This document shows positions 1 through 11,300 of a stretch of 64,000 nt of DNA, one piece after another; position 1 is the first letter of the stretch, and the number at the start of each line of letters is the position of its first letter. The notes beneath the pieces are model-generated. The model was not told where the DNA came from. It saw only the letters and a program-made list of their open reading frames with translations, and searched no databases. The stretch is from Flaccisagitta enflata (lineage: Eukaryota > Chaetognatha > Sagittoidea > Aphragmophora). The stretch is taken from positions 27,652,001 to 27,716,000 of the forward strand of contig OZ231127.1 in the NCBI GenBank assembly GCA_965153355.1, in the 5' to 3' direction. Made by a program: the position numbers and the translations under genes.

Positions 1-220
1 CTACTTCATAAGGCAAAAAATGTATCTATTGCAAGAGCCTCTAATGTTCGCTTTGTAGAAAAGAATCTCAAACTCAAAGACATTCGTTTCATATTCATAT
101 CATTTGACCCCTTTCATTCAGTATCCGCTTTCGCCAAAAAAACCAGGCATGCATGAAGTTGAGTATAAAATCAAAGGGTTTGGAGATGGGTGAAAAAAAA
201 TCAGAAGCTTGAAAAAAAGA
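1..220. other. No gene recognised
   Basis: AT-rich sequence at the window edge. I see no coding pattern or element boundary until the family B copy that starts at 221. Confidence 0.5.
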
Positions 221-353
221 AACAAGGCCAAGTAGGCCAATAGGTGCGACGTGTGGATCATCGAACGAATGCGTTACAGACCGACAGACAGACCAACAGA
301 CCAACCAACGGACACAGCCAGTTATAGAGGTGCTTTGTCGCACCTAAAAAGAA
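221..353 (+). mobile_element. Family B element (HINE-like), short copy
   Basis: Starts AACAAGGCC. The left subterminal repeat AGGTGCGAC (242-250) is the exact reverse complement of GTCGCACCT (337-345). A GACC/GACA-rich block (279-315) precedes the 3' hairpin AGGTGC/GCACCT (328-345), which is followed by an A run. This copy has its own hairpin sequence, but the left repeat and both hairpin arms agree with each other. No coding capacity. Confidence 0.8.
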
Positions 354-1235
354 ATATTTTTGAAGATTTAGCACTTTTGGTAGTACCAAAAGGTAAAATT
401 TGATTACTGGAACGCAATTTAACACTATTTAATCCCATATTATACCGCTATCGCTTTGTGGGGAAGAAAACTGTAGATTTTATAACGCGACGCCATGCGT
501 TGCTGGGAAGAAAATCAAAGGCGGAGGGGGGGAGGGGGATAAAATCAGAAGCCGCTCAATTATATACACCCTTGGTTGTCATACCTCTGGAGCTTAAAAT
601 CAGCTCTCTGAGACATGATTTGACCTTCTGAGACCCCACCTCCCTCCCTACCTCTTCTTTGGATGTATGGATGCATGGGAATTCACCTATGATCTATAGG
701 ATATTGATCCTTGGAAACCACTGAAGGGCAATGGGCACTGCACTGATGACCATATGCGATCCTTGGATGACAGAATAGGATGATGTTACTGTCATTACAA
801 AAGCTCTCGAGTTAGTCCATGATTTTGCACCAAAAACGTGCCTGAGCATTGAAACCAATCATATTTCACTTTTCAGTGCTTTCATGGATAGTATCGGAAA
901 TCTGTTATTTTCCATTTATTTCTCTATTGGCAAAAAAAAAAAAAAAAAAAAAAAAGAAGAAATAAATAGAATTCCGCGCAGAGAAGGATAAAAGAAAAAA
1001 TTCATGCTAAAAAGATGAAATTAGTTACTCCCTTAATATTCCTCTTGGCGTAGTTTGCCTTAACCGAATTATTCGGTGAACTGAAATATAATCTTCTATC
1101 TCTTTTGTTTTTTTTTACACCACAACAAAGTGTGTCATCAAGGAAACGAGAGGTCGCATTGTATAGAAATTGGGTACCATTTGCTTTTTGTTTCCTGAGC
1201 ATACTTCTACACAAGCACTACAGCATTCAAAAGTC
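354..1235. other. No gene recognised; contains poly(A) run
   Basis: AT-rich non-coding DNA with a G-rich patch near 522-540 and an uninterrupted A run at 932-955. Short reading frames here show no domain or codon signature. Confidence 0.5.
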
Positions 1236-1818
1236 AAAACATTTATTTATCCCATTAAAAATCAGAAGAAAAAAAAAGACTGAGCTAAATGAGCTAAGTG
1301 AGCTAAAATGTTTAAAAACACCCTCAGAGATGAGCAGTTATGCTCACTGATATGCTTTTTTGTATCTGCTTTAAACATAATTCAAAATATTTATTCATTT
1401 ATCACATTTAATATAAAAAAAAGAAACTGAGCTAAATGAGCTAAATGAGCTAGAATCCTCCAAAACACCCTTACAGATGAGCAGCTATGCTCATAAACAT
1501 GTTTTCTTGTATTTGCATGCTCAAACAAACATAAATAAACTCCTTTTTTGATCCTACTTAAAATCAAAACGAATAAAAAAAGATTTAATTCGCAATTTTT
1601 GTAAATAAATCTTTAAAAAATCATAACGCAAAAAATATTGTTCGTAGAGCATTCTGCTTGATGCCAAATGAAAGAGAATTACTAGATTTACTTTCCCTAA
1701 CAATTTCGTTGGAGGGCCCATTCGGTCGGTGGAGATCCTCAACTTTTGCATAAGAAAATGAAAACCCTGTTTCTCTCGAATATGTCAAAAAGTCGAAGAC
1801 TGACTTCGACTTTTTTCC
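1236..1818 (+). mobile_element. Family A dispersed repeat, copy 1
   Basis: Two tandem units of about 145 bp (about 1236-1385 and 1385-1530) carry the motifs GAGCTAAATGAGCTAAAATG and CACCCTCACAGATGAGCAG. A unique tail follows with GAGCATTCTGCTTG (1647-1660), TTCGGTCGGTGGAGAT and TTTCTCTCGAATATGTC. The tail ends in a hairpin AGTCGAAG (1791-1798) / CTTCGACT (1804-1811), then T6CCC. The same tail recurs at 3620-3817, in diverged form at 2283-2509, and inverted at 31345-31590. Likely a non-autonomous transposon with a terminal stem-loop; class uncertain. Confidence 0.75.
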
Positions 1819-2017
1819 CATAACATTTCTTTAATGATCACATTTGAAGTAATACCAATAAAGGCGGCTAATCGCCGGCAGGAAAAAATTCGGAAGTGGG
1901 AGTCTCTTTTTTTCAGTGCATGTTCTTCTGTGTGTGCATGTCATGATGTCTGGTCATTTGCTTGTTTGTTTTTGTTATTCAATCTTTGTCTCTCTTTGCC
2001 TCTCCATCTTCCTTTGT

Positions 2018-2220
<203 letters not shown>

Positions 2221-2282
2221 AAGCAGAGTAAAATGCTAAAGCTAGCGTCATAAAAGTTGGAGTCAATTTCCGTAACATCTTG

Positions 2283-2509
2283 AAAATGCGAAAAATAAAA
2301 AAAGATTAAAAAAATCATAGCATGAAAAATATTGATCCTAAAGACTTCTGGTTGGTGCTACTTGAATGAAAAAAAGTTCTTTCTCAGCTGTGAATATAAA
2401 AAAATGTGTCATCCCAGGCAGGAAATTTTAAAAGTTCCCCAAATCGAAAATGGAAAACCCGATTTCTCCCCTACGTTTCAAAAACTCGAATTACGTAATT
2501 CGACTTTTT
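2283..2509 (+). mobile_element. Family A repeat, diverged tail copy
   Basis: Collinear with the family A tail (AAAAATCATAGCATGAAAAA..., ...CGATTTCTCCC...) but much diverged. Its terminal stem-loop is TCGAATTACGTAATTCGA (2486-2503), a perfect palindrome, followed by CTTTTTT. It sits where the AGTCGAAG/CTTCGACT hairpin sits in the other copies, so stem sequence has changed while pairing is kept. Confidence 0.6.
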
Positions 2510-2552
2510 TCCAATTAAAAAAGATTAACCTAGCTAGGCTAAATGAGCTTAG

Positions 2553-2750
2553 TCGCGTGCTACACAGCTCTACACCCCGCTATGTCAGTCTGATGATTGA
2601 TTAGTCAGTCGGTCCCCTTTTTACTTTTTTGGCGTTTTTGAGCTTTTTGAGCTAATGGCTCCTGCCCAGATGCCCTCATGACCTTCTCCAGCACTGCTCC
2701 TGCCCACCAGCACACAACTAGGGTAGCCGTGTATCCAGCCTTGTTATTTG
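2553..2750 (-). mobile_element. Family B element, decayed copy
   Basis: Inverted copy. The hairpin side AGTCGCGTGCTACACAGCT (near 2553) has lost pairing by mutation. It is followed by a CGGTCC patch, CTCCTGCCCACC, and the left-end complement TAGCCGTGTATCCAGCCTTG near 2722-2745. Confidence 0.65.
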
Positions 2751-3156
2751 TCCCATCAAAATTCAGAAAAAAGACTAAGTTAAAATCAGAAAAAAGACAG
2801 AGCCAAAATCAGAGAAACAATTGAGCTAAATAAGCTAAATGAGCTAAAATACTCAAAAACACCCTCACAGATGAGCAACTCTGCTCAATGACATGCTTTC
2901 TTGTATTTGCATGCTCAAACATGTATCAAAAAATTTATTCATTTATTCATTTTAAATCAGAAAAACAGACTGAGCTGAATGAGCTAAATGAGCTAAAATG
3001 CTCAAAAACACCCTCACAGATGAGCAGTTATGCTCATAAACATTTTTTCTTGTATTTGCATGCTCAAACAAACTTAAATACACTGCTTTATTATCCTACT
3101 GAAAATCATAAAAAATCGAAAAAATTCAGTTTGAATTTTTCGTGAATAAATCTTTA

Positions 3157-3611
3157 ACAAGCCCAAGAGGGCAACAGTCGCGTGCGTCTGGAAATGACAA
3201 ACCAAAGGGTTCCTTCCCCAAGGCTGCGCAATATGTATTGGTATAATATCGATACAATATCGATACAATATCAATACAATACAATACCCAAAATACCCAA
3301 AAAATACCCAGAAATACCCAAAAATACTCAAAAATACCCAAGAATACCCAAAAATGCCCAAAAATATTCAAAAATACCAAAAAGTACCCAAAAATACCTG
3401 AAAGTACCCTGAAGTACCTTAAATACCTAGAATAACTGAAATGCCCTAAAGTACCCTGAAGTACCCTAAAGTACCCTGAAATACACTAGAGTACCATAAA
3501 CTACTTTAAAAACCTTAAAAAATCATAATTTTAAAAATGTGACGGACGGAAGGATGGACGGACCGACGGACCGTCCGACACGGCAAGGTGTAGAGTCGCA
3601 TGCACGCGATT
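3157..3611 (+). mobile_element. Family B element nested in family A
   Basis: Left end ACAAGCCC; left repeat AGTCGCGTGC (3176-3185). The right hairpin AGTCGCATGCACGCGATT (3594-3611) has an outer arm matching the complement of the left repeat with one change. The centre is an array of about 9-10-nt units (AAAATACCC, AAGTACCCT, 3285-3510), followed by GACGGACC repeats (3541-3580). Flanks rejoin family A sequence with no obvious target duplication. Confidence 0.8.
3285..3510 (+). repeat. AAAATACCC minisatellite inside a family B element
   Basis: About two dozen degenerate 9-10-nt units drifting from AAAATACCCA through AAGTACCCTG to AAATACCTTA. Reading frames through it (YFWVFLGIF-type) are artefacts of the repeat. 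Confidence 0.9.
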
Positions 3612-3936
3612 AAGAATTCACAATGCGAAAAGTATTTACCATAGAGCATTCTGCTTGGCGCCAAATGAAAGAGATTTATCAAATTTACTTACCCTATTAA
3701 TTTCATTGGAGGCCACATTCGGTCGGTGGAGATTCCCAACTTGACCATTAAAAAATGAAAATCATATTTCTCTCGAATATGTCAGTAAGTCGAAGACTAC
3801 TTCGACTTTTTTTCCCGATGATGATTTCCCATTCAAAAGTGCGGCTTTTTTATGGATTCGCGTAGTAAATGCCCCACATTTGAACTGCATGAAAAGTTGT
3901 AGACGATAGGTCCACCTAACTCAGTATTTGGTAAAA

Positions 3937-5010
3937 CAAGTGACGCGGGGTCACAATATTGTTGCGGACAGGTGGGAAGGGGCATCCGACACCCATCTAA
4001 CAATGGCAAAAAAAAAAAAAAAAACGGACAAATTTTGAGAGAGCGAAAACATATGAAGATGTTGACCAATTTGCACAAAATTTACAGTGAATAATAACCA
4101 TGATTTGGACTATGTGTGGTTCAAATTTCATCAAAATCCGTTGAATAATTCAGCCGTAATCACGTTTTTACTGAAGTCACCTCTTTTTTTGACTGCCAGA
4201 GATGACATTTATCCTTCATCAAAATAATTCCATTTTTAGCAAAATTGACATTGTGCAAAAAGTATTGGGAGTTTTGTTATGATTTTTGAACTGTAGTCTG
4301 ATGGTGTTATTTACTGATACTAGGCAAAATTTGCTTCTACTCAGATAAGCAGTCTAGTGGGGTAGATATTGGTTGATTGTAAGTTTGCTCAGGATAAAAA
4401 ATATTTAGCCACCTGTATAAATATTTTTGCAATTTGGGGGTCTAAAAATGCTTCAATCTTTACCAAAATTTTACTGGAGATGAACTATATGTACAAAAGT
4501 TACCAGTTAAAAAATTATGATAATTGGTTAAAAACTACGGCTATAGCATCGATTTATATTTTGGATTTCATCTTCATTTACTTCATTCTTAAAACTGTAA
4601 AAAAAGTTTAGGAAAACTTGCTGTTTCTGCTAAAAAAATTGGAGTTTCGTAGTAAAATTTTTACCACAGCCTGCTAACAATGTGGTCTACTTCCACTTCA
4701 AATTTCATCAAAATCGAACTAGATTTAATATGTTTTTTTAATGTTTGTTTATTCTCTTTTTGTAAATTGAATTTTGCAAATTGAATTTCTGATCATCTGA
4801 CAAGCACTTTTAAAAAATCTATAATTCTCAAACTATTTGGAGCAGGTCATTGATTTTTTCAGTGATGCTTAATGATACTAAAAGGTAACTTCAGTAAAAA
4901 TTTCAGCACACTGGGTGAATTTTCAAAGGATTTATGAGCAAAAGAAGTAACTGTCCGGTTTTTTTTTGCCATTGTTACACCCAAACCCAGCCCCCACACT
5001 CAAACACACA
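3937..5010 (+). mobile_element. Family B subfamily copy split by a foldback insertion
   Basis: Left end AACAAGTGACGCGGGGTCAC plus GTTGCGGACAGGTGGG (3937-3985) matches the left end of the inverted copy at 53772-54122. The sequence breaks at 3998 and resumes at 4977 with ACACCCAAACCCAGCCCCCA and ACTCAAAC, the same order as in the 54-kb copy. The right hairpin is not seen before the family C copy starts near 5014. Confidence 0.55.
3999..4976. mobile_element. Foldback/MITE-like element with AACAATGGC ends
   Basis: Inverted ends AACAATGGCAAAAA (from 3999) and TTTTTGCCATTGTT (to 4976), each beside a homopolymer and a GGACA motif. The interior is AT-rich with ATTTCATCAAAATC-type phrases and no convincing ORF. 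It interrupts a family B copy, so it is probably mobile. Confidence 0.6.
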
Positions 5011-5013
5011 CAA

Positions 5014-5290
5014 ATAGTCGTAAAAGCGTTAGATGGTCAGCAGTACCCGTGCCCTGCCCAAGCAGGTTGTGCTTGAAGCTGAAGTCCTGGGAAGCAGGGC
5101 AGCGGCCCTGAAGGGGTCGACACCCTATGCTTTCACACATATGCATGAGGAATTTTCTCAATCTTATTTATCGGGGCCTTATGGCTGGGTTTTGGACCTG
5201 GAGGCTGAGATTTGGGCCTAAAGGCTGGGATTTGGGCCCCCAGGCTAGGATTTGGGCCTTGAGACTAGGATTCGTACCATAAGTATAAGC
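5014..5290 (+). mobile_element. Family C element, 3'-truncated copy
   Basis: Conserved left arm ATAGTCGTAAAAGCGTTAG, GATGGTCAGCAGTACCC and GGGCAGCGGCCCTGAAGGGG. Then about 20-nt repeats of the type GGCTGAGATTTGGGCCT (5184-5270). The matching right end (CATCGGCCCC...CCGCTGCCC) is absent. Confidence 0.7.
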
Positions 5291-5758
5291 ATACTTCAAG
5301 CAGGCTCAGTATGATAAAATTCGGACAGTAGTAGACCAAAGGTATTCGGACACTCCAGCAGTAAGTTCATCTCACAGGGCCAACTAGAAGCATGATTTTC
5401 ATGCTCTCTATGCTGAGCTTTTCCTCCAAATTGTTCCACAGGTATCACTTCCCCTATATCCCACCTTTAGTCGCGCTTTACTGTGCGTAGCCGTGTATCC
5501 AGCGTGGTTTTGTTATCGCTGTCCCTCCCTAGTGAACAATCAACTTAGTTCTAGTGTGTCTCTGTCCACTCACACGCAGCATAGCTAACACAAACTAGCT
5601 GTTAAAAAAAAAACGAAAAAAAAAACTGCCGGGTTACTATTGATTGGTGCATTAAAGAGCACAACAAATCAAACATTGAATGGTTTATCCAAGATAAACA
5701 ATCGTTAAAAAAGAAAAATAACTCAACAAGCGAAGTAATAATCATCTTGAAGAATGGG
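5291..5758. other. Non-coding spacer with a family B end remnant
   Basis: No gene. A fragment near 5484-5512 (TAGCCGTGTATCCAGCGTGG) looks like an inverted family B left end. A-rich runs near 5605-5627. Confidence 0.45.
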
Positions 5759-6107
5759 TACCGTATTTCCTGCGTTTATCGCCCCCCCTCTAATTAGCGC
5801 CCCCCCCGTTTTGAAGAAAGAGAGAGTTCATGACAGACTTTTATTTTTGGGAAAAATCCTTTCAAATTTATTGTAAATCATGTTGTTTAATGAAATGAAA
5901 AACATAAGAATGGTATGCAGTATGAAAATATTCTTTGTTTTAGTGCTTTATTGCATTGAAATATAAAATTTTTGTCCAAAACATTATGTTCTATTTAAAA
6001 TCATTTATAGATGAGTGTACGAGGGGGCGCTAATTGCAGGTTAAAAATGACAATGTTTCATTTCAATATCAAAAGCGCCCGGGGCGCTAATTACAGGAAA
6101 TACGGTA
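5759..6107. mobile_element. Family D MITE, full copy (TACCGTATTT ends)
   Basis: Begins TACCGTATTTCCTG and ends CAGGAAATACGGTA. Both ends also share ATTAGCGCCCC-type motifs inside the inverted repeat. The TA at each edge fits a TA target duplication. It sits 47 bp beyond the stop codon of the zinc-finger gene, possibly in its 3' UTR. No coding capacity. A second full copy is at 25909-26242 and a half copy at 12751. Confidence 0.8.
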
Positions 6108-6154
6108 TTTCAAATTTTTTTCTATGCATCCGTTGTTGTCATTATCTCCATAAT

Positions 6155-6271
6155 CTAAGGAGACTCGATTTTAACGGTGACATTTTGGGTATGCACAAAT
6201 TCGTGGCTAGTCACTTCGTCTTCACTTGAGAAAACAGAGGGGCAAAAGTAGCACTCATGAAGCCGGACTGC

Positions 6272-6310
<39 letters not shown>

Positions 6311-9300
6311 GGTGATCAGAGTGTCATTTGGCGTGATTTTGACGGCGACTCTTTTACGAGTACCTTGAGTGTCAGTGCGCGAAATAATTTGCTTCGCGAC
6401 AGATTGTTCATACTCTTTCGATTTGCACGTTAGCATGTGAGTTGCTAAAGTATTTTCATCGGCGAAAGAGGCTAAACATATGCAGCATTTGTTCGGCGCC
6501 TCCCCAATTCGTTTCCAGTGCGCTTTCAAATAATTCATACTGCGAAACGGAATTTTGCAGGCATGGCACTGGAAAGATTTTAGGCCATGAGTTAGGTGAT
6601 AATGTATTTGCAACTTGTGCCTTAACGCGTAATTCGCCGAACATTCGAGACATTTGTACTTTCCGTCTCCCTTATGCGTCTTCAAGTGATTCACTAGAGA
6701 TTGTGGTCTGTTAAAGATCGTGGAACAAATGTGGCACATATGCCATTTATTTTGATTGGTTTTGATGGTTTTTTTCCTCGGTAATCCGTCGTGGACTCTC
6801 ATGTGACTCACGAGAGATGATCGTTTATCAAACAACCTGTGGCAAACGTCACACTTGAATGTTGGTTTCCCAGCGTATTGGTGACTTTTTAAGTCCTCCA
6901 TACTCTTCACCGGACTATGTGCCTCTTCCCGATTGTGCTCCTCTTTGTGAAAAGTGAATGTGGACAACTGAGGGCATTTGAAAGGTTTTGTGTGGTTGTT
7001 TTGATGTTGTGTGAAATCATTTTCTTGCGAAAAGACAGCGGGACAATGTTCACATTTGTACACAAGTTCTGAGCCTTTGTCTGGCTCTTCCTCTATTGAA
7101 TCTTCGGGTTTTTGAAACCTTTGTTCGATTTCACCTTGGCTTTGCTCGATAATTTCCATACTGCATGGGCTGCGCTCGCTGTTTTCATCGTTTTGATAAC
7201 CATTTTCCCTGTTTGGTTCTTGGTTTTCCATTTTGTAAGAAAATTCCTCTTCATTCTCAAGCTTCACTTCCTGTCTGCAAATATTTTCTGCGCTGGTTTT
7301 TCCGCTTTTGTCGAGGTTTTCCCGACCCTCGTCAGGGTTCCCCAAGAATTTTCCACTGTCGTCAATTTTGTAGATAGCATGATTGGCCGTGTGACTGTGA
7401 CTGGCTTTGTGACCATTCAGCGCTCTCATGCTTGAAAAACTTGCGGAACATTCGAGACACTTAAATCGATGATATTGTTTGTGAGCTTTCTCTTTGTTCA
7501 GGGAGTGACACTTCAAGTGTTTATTTAAACCCCCGACAGATTCAAAAGTAATTAGACAAATGGAGCATTGTAAGTTGCTTTCATGGTGTGTTTTGAAATG
7601 GAGAACCAAGTGACTATTGTGTGTGAATTCAGCTTGGCACAATTCACATTTGTACGGCTTTTTTCCACTGTGATTGTGGTAGTGCCATGCCAAAGACCTA
7701 CTTGTCCTGAAAAGAGATGGGCAAAGCGAACATTTGAAGGGCCTTTCTCCAATATGAGCCTTCATATGCTCTGTCAGTCCGGTCTTATCACAGAAAGATG
7801 CTGAGCATAATGAGCACTTGATTGATGTGCTCGGATCGTGCCTCCTCATGTGGGCAATCAAAAAACTCTTCTTTATAAAGCTAGATGAGCAAAGTGAACA
7901 TTTGAAGAGCCTTTCTCTCGTATGATTGAGTTTATGGGAGTCCAAATCAGCCTTGGCTTTGAACGTGGATGGACAAATGTCACACTCGAAAGTTTTAAAA
8001 TCCTTATCATGACTCCTCATGTGTGCTTTCAAAGTATTTTCCTGACTGTAAGTCGAAGAGCAATGTAGGCACTTGTAGGCACTTGTAGGCAACGTTTGCT
8101 TCTCAGAGTGAATGGATTTATGATGATCTAAATGTATTTTGTGGTGAAATTGCGCCAAACAAACTTCGCATTTGAATACTCTCGTGGTCCCATTGTGAAT
8201 CCTCATGTGAACTTTTAAATGACTGTCGTTAATGAAAGACGCTGAGCAAATCGAGCACTTAAACGTTTCATCCTCTGAATGTGTGGAAATGTGATGTTTT
8301 AGGAATATTTGCCGATAAAATTCTGATGGACAAAGTTGGCATTTAAAAGGTTTTTCTCCGATATGAATCCAATTGCCATGATTCAAACCACCTTTCTGAG
8401 GATGTTTCAGATCATCACCATCACTTATTTGCGTGTCACTATTGGAAGAATTTTTAGCAGACAAATCATTATTGGACGCATTTCTTGCTATAAGGACGAC
8501 TGGAACATCTTCTGCTTGACTTCTATGGAGAGGTTCTTGAACAGAGTCGTCACATTCGACGGGTTCTTTAGTCACATCTTTTGGTCGAGCTACAACCCTG
8601 ACAGTTTCATCTAAATGAGTATGCTCGATCATATGGGAATCTAACGTGGTCTTGTAGCTGAAGGTTTTCATACAGTGGTGACACTTGTATGGCCTAACAT
8701 GTGCTATAACATGCCTTACATAAGCTTTGTGGCTTGAGGATTGATATTTACAATAAGGACAATTGAGAGGTATATCAGTATGGTCCGGATCAATTGGTGT
8801 TTCAGTTTCATCCTGCCCCGCACGTTTAATTAATCCTTCAACTGCCGAATCAGCGCCACTGTGATTCCACATGTGAACTGTCAGGTAGCTTCTCTCTGAA
8901 AACGCGGCGGGACAGTCGCTGCATTTAAATGGCTTAGTATGCAGTCTAAGGTGCCGCGTTAAATATTCAGTACTGAAGAACTTAGTGCAAAAACAACATG
9001 TTATCATCGGCTCATTGGTGTCTTGTTCCGAGGTGGCTTCTTGAACGTCCTCCTCCAACACGTCATCAGATCCTTGATTTTTCTGGCCGATATTGTCAAG
9101 GACTTGACCACTTACACTCGGTTCTTGAACAACATTGTCCAAGACTGAACCACTTTCTGCTGGTTCTTGATGTAGAATTTGGAAGACTTTGTCACTTTCT
9201 ACCGGTTCCTTGACAACATTGTCCAAGATTTGTCCTCTTCCTGTAGAATCTGGGACAACACCGCTTAAGATTGTCCCACTTTCCGCAAGTAATTGACCAT

Positions 9301-9994
9301 TTTCCAGCACTTGACAGCTCTCTGCAGTTTCTTGGGCATCATTTTCAACAGTTATTTCATGTTCCATAGGCGGTATCGTGTCGGTCTGGGGCAGCAAAGT
9401 CGTGCTTCCATTCTCCTCAACATTTTCATCCAACCGTTTTTCATTTTCTTTTAGTTCTCGACCACTTGTATCTTCTAACTCCTTTTTGATAACAAAATTC
9501 GCCGCGGAGTCGCTTGGCAAAGGAAAATTCTCAGATGATTTATTTTCTTCAACAACTTTCGTCGCAGTCTCTGTGGATGTTTCACGCTGTTTCCCCGCAA
9601 AAATGGAACCGGAAATAGCCGTCAAAAGCTTGCGGAGTTGATTTCCGTTGGATACAAACACAGGAGGAGGACGATTGTTGACCGGCTTGGTCCGAGAATA
9701 AGTGCGACAATTCAAACCACGTGCAACGGAAAGTTCTTTATTTTTTATTAAATCATCGCTGTCATCTGGCGATCTGATGATTTGACAATTCAAACCACGC
9801 GTAGCTTCTTTAATCACTCTTAAATTAGCGCTGTCATCTATGTGACAATTTGAAACATGTGAAAGGTCTTTTTTATTCACTCTTAAATGATCGCCGTCAT
9901 CATTCGGCGATTTTCCATTTTGGACTAAATGGTGGTTCGATGACAAATTTTGTTGGCTGTCAGGCGCAAAGAATTCTGGCTTATTTAGCGCCAT
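6155..9994 (-). CDS. Polydactyl C2H2 zinc-finger protein, single exon
   Basis: A 1279-residue uninterrupted frame with an excellent start context (ACCATGG). About 21 C2H2-type fingers (pattern FKCSxCxxxFxxxxxLxxHMRxH) lie in three clusters: residues ~331-460 (4 fingers), ~552-860 (11) and ~981-1270 (6-7). Linkers are mostly irregular; GEKP/GERP-like linkers occur only a few times. Odd fingers: one near residue 1006 (FKCPQLSTFTFHKEEH) has lost its second Cys; one near 1158 (AHWKRIG) lacks the last His; one near 1187 ends HMLTC (C2HC). The acidic N-terminus has three ~27-residue repeats (residues ~32-100, ending SNCH/LNCQ/LNCR), then ~18-residue repeats like QEPAESGSVLDNVVQ (~240-330). An A/T-rich tract near residue 1230 is encoded by a GTTGCTGCTG-type repeat. 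The family usually binds DNA in the nucleus; the target is unknown. No KRAB, SCAN or BTB domain seen. Confidence 0.94.
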
Positions 9995-10055
9995 GGTGAC
10001 ACGTTTTATAATCTTTCTTTCAGTTAGCCTTCATCGACAGCAAACTCGACGCGAA

Positions 10056-10096
10056 ACCACGCCACGCCACGCCACGCCACGCCACGCCGCGCCACG
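10056..10096 (-). repeat. (GCCAC)n pentamer array upstream of the zinc-finger gene
   Basis: About seven copies of GCCAC, GC-rich in an AT-rich setting. It lies 62-102 bp upstream of the start codon, so probably in the 5' UTR or core promoter. Function unknown. Confidence 0.85.
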
Positions 10097-10192
10097 GAAT
10101 AATTCGAGAGGGCCACTATCGTTATAGTTCCGTCGGCAGTTTTTTGGGGAGTCGGTCTTTAGACAGTGCTAGATTTTGAATGGAGGAGGAAC

Positions 10193-10290
<98 letters not shown>
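10193..10290 (+). repeat. (TTG)n microsatellite
   Basis: About 32 perfect trinucleotide units. Frames through it (poly-L, poly-Q, poly-N) are not genes. Confidence 0.98.
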
Positions 10291-10291
<1 letters not shown>

Positions 10292-11300
10292 CGATGGTAA
10301 CGGTGGTCCTGACGATGGTCGACGGCTTTACCCGCATTGAAATACAATGGTTATATTTGATTTTTCTTTATCCTGTGCGAATTTTTTTTTCCTGAAAGAA
10401 AGAAGAAAGATATGCATAAAGATCAGTTACAAATTTTTTTTGGGAAAAAGACGTAATAAGGTGAGACAGTCATTAGATTACGCTTTGCAAATGTCTGCAT
10501 ATCAATTCTAATGCGCACATATGTTTCTGCTTTTAAAGAGTACTAAAGCCCAGCTGATTTAGGGAAACACATTTTTTCTGCCAGTGAGAGAAAGGAAAGC
10601 AACATTCTTTCTCTTTGAAAAAAAAAACAGAGAGAAGACATCATTCACATGTCAATGTACGCCGAAAAGTAAAACAAAAAACTTTGTGGGGAAAATATAG
10701 GGAGGAGACATATTTGTTTCCCTTTTATTTGGGACAAAACGCTGTTGAGGTTATGTAAAACACAAAGTGCCCAACTGCTCCAACAAAAGGGAAAGCCAAT
10801 AAACTAGTACCAGTAAACTAGTATAACTAATTATGCTCATTACTATTGCTTTATAATGTAACTATTGTGTTATCATATGAAAACAAGTCTTGCTTTACTA
10901 CAGCATGAAGTGCTTGCTAGTTAGGACATAAAAAATCAGTCTCCAATGTTTTTTTAAGTAATTCAATGGAATGGGAAGTTTTAGTAATGACATAGAAAAT
11001 TGGCTCTGCCACCATTTTTGCCCCATTAACAACGCAGGATGATGTTTTTTCATATGACGTGAAGCATAGTCATTTTCAAATTTTTTTTCAAATTTCGAGC
11101 TTTGCACTTTCCGAGTAAGAAGAAGAACTGTCTGTCTGTCTCTCTGTCTGTCTGTGTTCTGCCTCCGTTACTTATACACTAATACAGCTCTAACAATACA
11201 GCTCTAACAATACAGCTCTAACCATACCCTTCCCCTATTTGTCTAAAATACACTTAAAATTTTATTCTGAATAGAAGAAATATGATACATTTAGTAAAAA
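10291..11300. other. No gene recognised
   Basis: AT-rich spacer. Only local features: a short (TGTC)n block near 11130-11153 and three tandem copies of ACAGCTCTAAC(AAT) at about 11183-11224. Confidence 0.5.

Larger units (their letters stand above)
2751..3817 (+). mobile_element. Family A repeat, copy 2, interrupted by a family B insertion
   Basis: Two to three GAGCTAAATGAGCTAAAATG / CACCCTCACAGATGAGCA units (2751-3080), then the unique tail. The tail breaks off after AATAAATCTTTA (about 3156) and resumes at about 3612 with AATTCACAATGCGAAAAG, continuing to the terminal hairpin AGTCGAAG (3788-3795) / CTTCGACT (3800-3807). The 455 bp between are a family B element. Copy 1 (1236-1818) shows the uninterrupted state. 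Confidence 0.75.

Noticed and set aside
10004-10010. TATAAAA on the minus strand upstream of the zinc-finger gene
   Set aside because: Only about 10 bp from the start codon, too close to act as a TATA box for that ATG.
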